A DNA stretch of 8,539 nt, taken from an uncultured Bacillota bacterium (GTDB taxonomy: Bacteria > Bacillota > JAAYKD01). Shown here piece by piece: positions 6,470 through 8,539 of the stretch. A model generated the notes under the pieces. It was not told the DNA's origin, ran no database searches, and saw nothing but the letters and a program-made list of their open reading frames with translations. The translations under genes and the position numbers were made by a program. The stretch spans positions 1-8,539 of the forward strand of contig CALCNS010000201.1 in the NCBI GenBank assembly GCA_937897315.1, in the 5' to 3' direction. How positions within the stretch are numbered: the first letter of the stretch is position 1; each line of letters begins with the position of its first letter.

Positions 6470-6547
6470 ATCACAAATAAAAAGGGGAAGAAGGATTCGA
6501 TTCTTCTCTATACGAAATGAATAGCAAACATTGAAGGAGGGCTCGCC

Positions 6548-7732
6548 ATGAATACCTTGTTGCAACGCGCTAAAGAACAGGAAAAAACTTTTATTGAATA
6601 TCGCCGTCAATTTCACAGGCATCCGGAGCCGGGTTGGGAAGAATTCGAGACCTCGGCAACGGTGATGCGACACCTAGACTCTCTGGGTATTCCTTATACC
6701 CGCATCGGAACAACCGCCGTGGTGGGCTTAATTGAAGGTGGAAAACCGGGAGATCGTTGTATTGGCATTCGTGCCGATATGGATTGTTTGCCCATTATGG
6801 AACAAACCGGTGTAGAGTATCAGTCGCAAATCCCCAATCGCATGCATGCTTGTGGTCATGATGGACATACTGCGATTCTCATGGGAGTTGCTACTCTTCT
6901 AAGTGAAATCAAAGGTCAAATTCCCGGTAAAGTAAAATTGTTCTTCCAACCGGCAGAAGAAGGTCCGGGTGGAGCCAAGATTATGATCGAACAGGGAGCC
7001 ATGGAGAATCCCAAAGTGGATGCCGTGATTGCTTTACACATTGGCACAGTTGATTTACCAATTGGGAAAATTGCCATGATGCCCGGGCCTTCCTCCGGTG
7101 GAACACAAGGATTAAAAATCGTCATCAATGGCCGCGGGGGTCATGGTGCACATCCCCATAAATCGGTCGATGCTATTATGGCTGCTGCTCATGTCGTGAC
7201 TGCTTTGCAAAGCATTGCCAGCCGCGAAGTGGATCCTTTGGACTCCATTGTCGTCACCATTGGTACCATTCAAGGGGGATACCGGGGCAATGTGATTGCG
7301 GACCGCGTAGAAATGACCGGCACCATTCGCACCTTAGAACCCAATGTGCGCAATGCCGTTCCCGGGCAAATTGAGCGTATTGTAGCCGGGGTATGTGAAG
7401 CCATGCGCTGCACTTATGAAATCGAAATCCCGGAGGGCATTCCATCGGTTGTCAATGACCCCACCATGGTAGCTTTGGCATTCGATTCCTGTGTAAATGT
7501 GCTCGGCAAAGAGAATGTCTTTATCAAGAAACGTCCATCCATGGGCGGTGAAGATTTCTGTTATTTTGCTTCAGCAGCACCGGGCGTTATGCTGTCTTTA
7601 GGTGCTGAAAACGCAGCCAAGAATTGCAATGTTCCCGGACATCATCCCAAATATAACTTTGACGAAGATGCCATTGCCATTGGTATGGCTTCCTTAAGCC
7701 AAATCGCCTTGGATTTCTTGAGTGGTAAATAA
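6548..7732 (+). CDS. M20 family amidohydrolase (hippurate hydrolase / N-acyl-L-amino acid amidohydrolase type)
   Basis: This 394-residue cytosolic metallohydrolase should cleave the amide bond of N-acyl-L-amino acids or related small amides. It matches the M20D branch (HipO, AmaA, indole-3-acetyl-amino acid hydrolases): RRQFHRHPEPGWEEFET (19-35), GIRADMDCLPI (73-83), MHACGHDGHTA (99-109), FQPAEEGPGGA (133-143), ALHIG (162-166), the dimerisation-domain motif GRGGHGAHPHKSVDAI (195-210) and SMGGEDF (331-337). Predicted metal ligands are Cys102, His104, Glu138, His164 and the first His of HHPKYNFDED (His365), with Glu137 as the catalytic base. There is no signal peptide. The ATG at 6548 follows AAGGAGGG (6534-6541). 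The exact substrate cannot be read from sequence. A 24-base gap with a strong ribosome binding site links it to a D-specific deacylase gene, suggesting an operon for acyl amino acid salvage. Confidence 0.9.
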   Translation: MNTLLQRAKEQEKTFIEYRRQFHRHPEPGWEEFETSATVMRHLDSLGIPYTRIGTTAVVGLIEGGKPGDRCIGIRADMDCLPIMEQTGVEYQSQIPNRMHACGHDGHTAILMGVATLLSEIKGQIPGKVKLFFQPAEEGPGGAKIMIEQGAMENPKVDAVIALHIGTVDLPIGKIAMMPGPSSGGTQGLKIVINGRGGHGAHPHKSVDAIMAAAHVVTALQSIASREVDPLDSIVVTIGTIQGGYRGNVIADRVEMTGTIRTLEPNVRNAVPGQIERIVAGVCEAMRCTYEIEIPEGIPSVVNDPTMVALAFDSCVNVLGKENVFIKKRPSMGGEDFCYFASAAPGVMLSLGAENAAKNCNVPGHHPKYNFDEDAIAIGMASLSQIALDFLSGK

Positions 7733-7756
7733 CATACCTATATAAGGAGGGACATC

Positions 7757-8539
7757 ATGGTAGATCTCATTATTCGTAATGCTCGTGTAGTGGACGGAAC
7801 CGGAACGGCTTCCTATTTTGCAGATGTTGCTGTGGAAAACGGGGTCATTACTCAAATCGGTTCACTGGCAAACATGGAAGCCAAAGAAACGGTGGATGCC
7901 CAAGGTAAAGTCTTAGCCCCGGGCTTCATCGATATTCACACTCACTCGGATACCTCGCTCTTAGTCGATTTCAGGGCTCAATCGCATATGCAGCAAGGTG
8001 TCACGACAGAAGTTTTAGGGCAATGTGGTGGCTCCATGGTGCCACGCACCGAAGCGATGGCTAAAGCCAGCAAAGCCATGCAGCAACGTATGAACCCCAA
8101 AGCTGAACCCTTTATGGGTACCACCACAGAGGAGTATATTACTGAACTCGAACAACGAGGAATCTCGCCGAATGCCATCTTCATAACCGGACAAGGAAAT
8201 GCCCGGCAAATGGTGATGAACTTCCAAGATGGCCCTGCCAATGCCGATCAGCTCGAGCAAATGAAGGCGATTATTCGTCAAAGCATGGAAGAGGGCTCTT
8301 TTGGGATTTCAACCGGGTTGATTTACACCCCAAGTGTTTACGCCGAAGTCAACGAAATCACCGAGTTGGCCAAAGTTGCTGCCGAATACAAAGGAATTTA
8401 CTTTACTCATATCCGTGGCGAGAACGATACCGTGGTGGAAGCCGTAGCGGAGGCATTGGAAATTGGACGCCGTGCTAAGATTCCTGTACAGATCTCTCAC
8501 CTGAAAGCTATGGGTAAACACATGTGGGGCACATCTAAA
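7757..8539 (+). CDS. N-acyl-D-amino-acid deacylase (D-aminoacylase), N-terminal half (partial)
   Basis: The frame is open from ATG 7757 to the window edge (261 codons); family members run to about 480-530 residues, so roughly half is present. It is a zinc-dependent enzyme of the amidohydrolase superfamily that removes the acyl group from N-acyl-D-amino acids. The N-terminal part (DLIIRNARVVDGTGTASY) belongs to the small beta domain. The barrel begins at LAPGFIDIHTHSD with metal-binding His61 and His63. GQCGGS (Cys90) corresponds to the bridging cysteine of D-aminoacylases, and FGISTGLIYTP (182-192), FTHIRGE (His218) and QISHLKAMGKHMWG (His248) are further family marks. AAGGAGG at 7744-7750 precedes the start. 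The general acid-base Asp, and so activity, cannot be judged because the C-terminal half lies outside. A related role on D-amino acid peptides is possible. Confidence 0.88.
   Translation, partial: MVDLIIRNARVVDGTGTASYFADVAVENGVITQIGSLANMEAKETVDAQGKVLAPGFIDIHTHSDTSLLVDFRAQSHMQQGVTTEVLGQCGGSMVPRTEAMAKASKAMQQRMNPKAEPFMGTTTEEYITELEQRGISPNAIFITGQGNARQMVMNFQDGPANADQLEQMKAIIRQSMEEGSFGISTGLIYTPSVYAEVNEITELAKVAAEYKGIYFTHIRGENDTVVEAVAEALEIGRRAKIPVQISHLKAMGKHMWGTSK

Noticed and set aside
6489..6507. Small hairpin AGAAGGAT-TCG-ATTCTTCT before the M20 gene
   Set aside because: The stem is short, A/T-rich and includes a G-U pair, with no T-run after it and no link to the ribosome binding site. It may be chance.
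6451..6514. A sigma-70 promoter for the M20 gene on the plus strand
   Set aside because: TTGGTA, TTGTTA and TATACG fragments occur, but no pair has both good matches and 16-18 base spacing, so I cannot support a specific promoter.
6401..6673. Minus-strand 90-residue open frame across the pstB/amidohydrolase divergent region
   Set aside because: It overlaps the promoter region and the start of the M20 gene, has no recognisable domain, and would be antisense to a well-supported gene.
1..8539. CRISPR array, tRNA, rRNA, insertion sequence or prophage
   Set aside because: No spaced direct repeats of the right size, no cloverleaf or rRNA segments, and no transposase or phage genes were seen; coding regions fill nearly all of the window.

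Overview
The window looks like chromosomal DNA of a low-to-moderate G+C Bacillota, most likely a Clostridia-type organism. I infer this from strong AAGGAGG-type ribosome binding sites before most genes, a lipoprotein PstS, a Gram-positive style PhoR, and a DarA-type cyclic-di-AMP receptor, a family typical of Bacillota. No species can be named from the sequence. There is no sign of phage, IS elements, CRISPR, tRNA or rRNA.

Layout. Bases 1-2058 (+ strand) hold the end of pstC, then pstA and pstS: the membrane and substrate-binding parts of the high-affinity phosphate ABC transporter. Bases 2059-2106 are a near-perfect hairpin that can terminate transcription from both sides. Bases 2113-6364 (- strand) form one tightly packed unit read as pstB, phoU, phoB, phoR, then, after a 127-base gap, darA. 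This supplies the transporter ATPase, its regulator, the two-component phosphate sensor, and a PII-like cyclic-di-AMP receptor. The phosphate regulon is thus split into two converging units, and pstS follows pstA instead of leading the operon. Bases 6365-6547 are a divergent promoter region with tandem TTTACA-type hexamers that resemble PhoP/PhoB binding repeats facing pstB. Bases 6548-8539 (+ strand) encode an M20-family amidohydrolase and the first half of an N-acyl-D-amino-acid deacylase, an apparent acylated amino acid or peptide salvage operon.

How it works together. PstS captures phosphate outside the membrane, PstC/PstA form the channel, and PstB drives transport. PhoU is expected to link transporter state to PhoR, which phosphorylates PhoB. 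PhoB would in turn act on the hexamer array before pstB, closing an autoregulatory loop.

The least expected part is the 3' end of the minus-strand unit. darA keeps the residues expected for c-di-AMP binding. Its ribosome binding site lies inside a long inverted repeat (12 bp + 8 bp with a small internal loop), whose other arm sits 54 bases upstream between phoR and darA. This suggests that translation of a c-di-AMP receptor placed in a phosphate-response operon is controlled by RNA structure.
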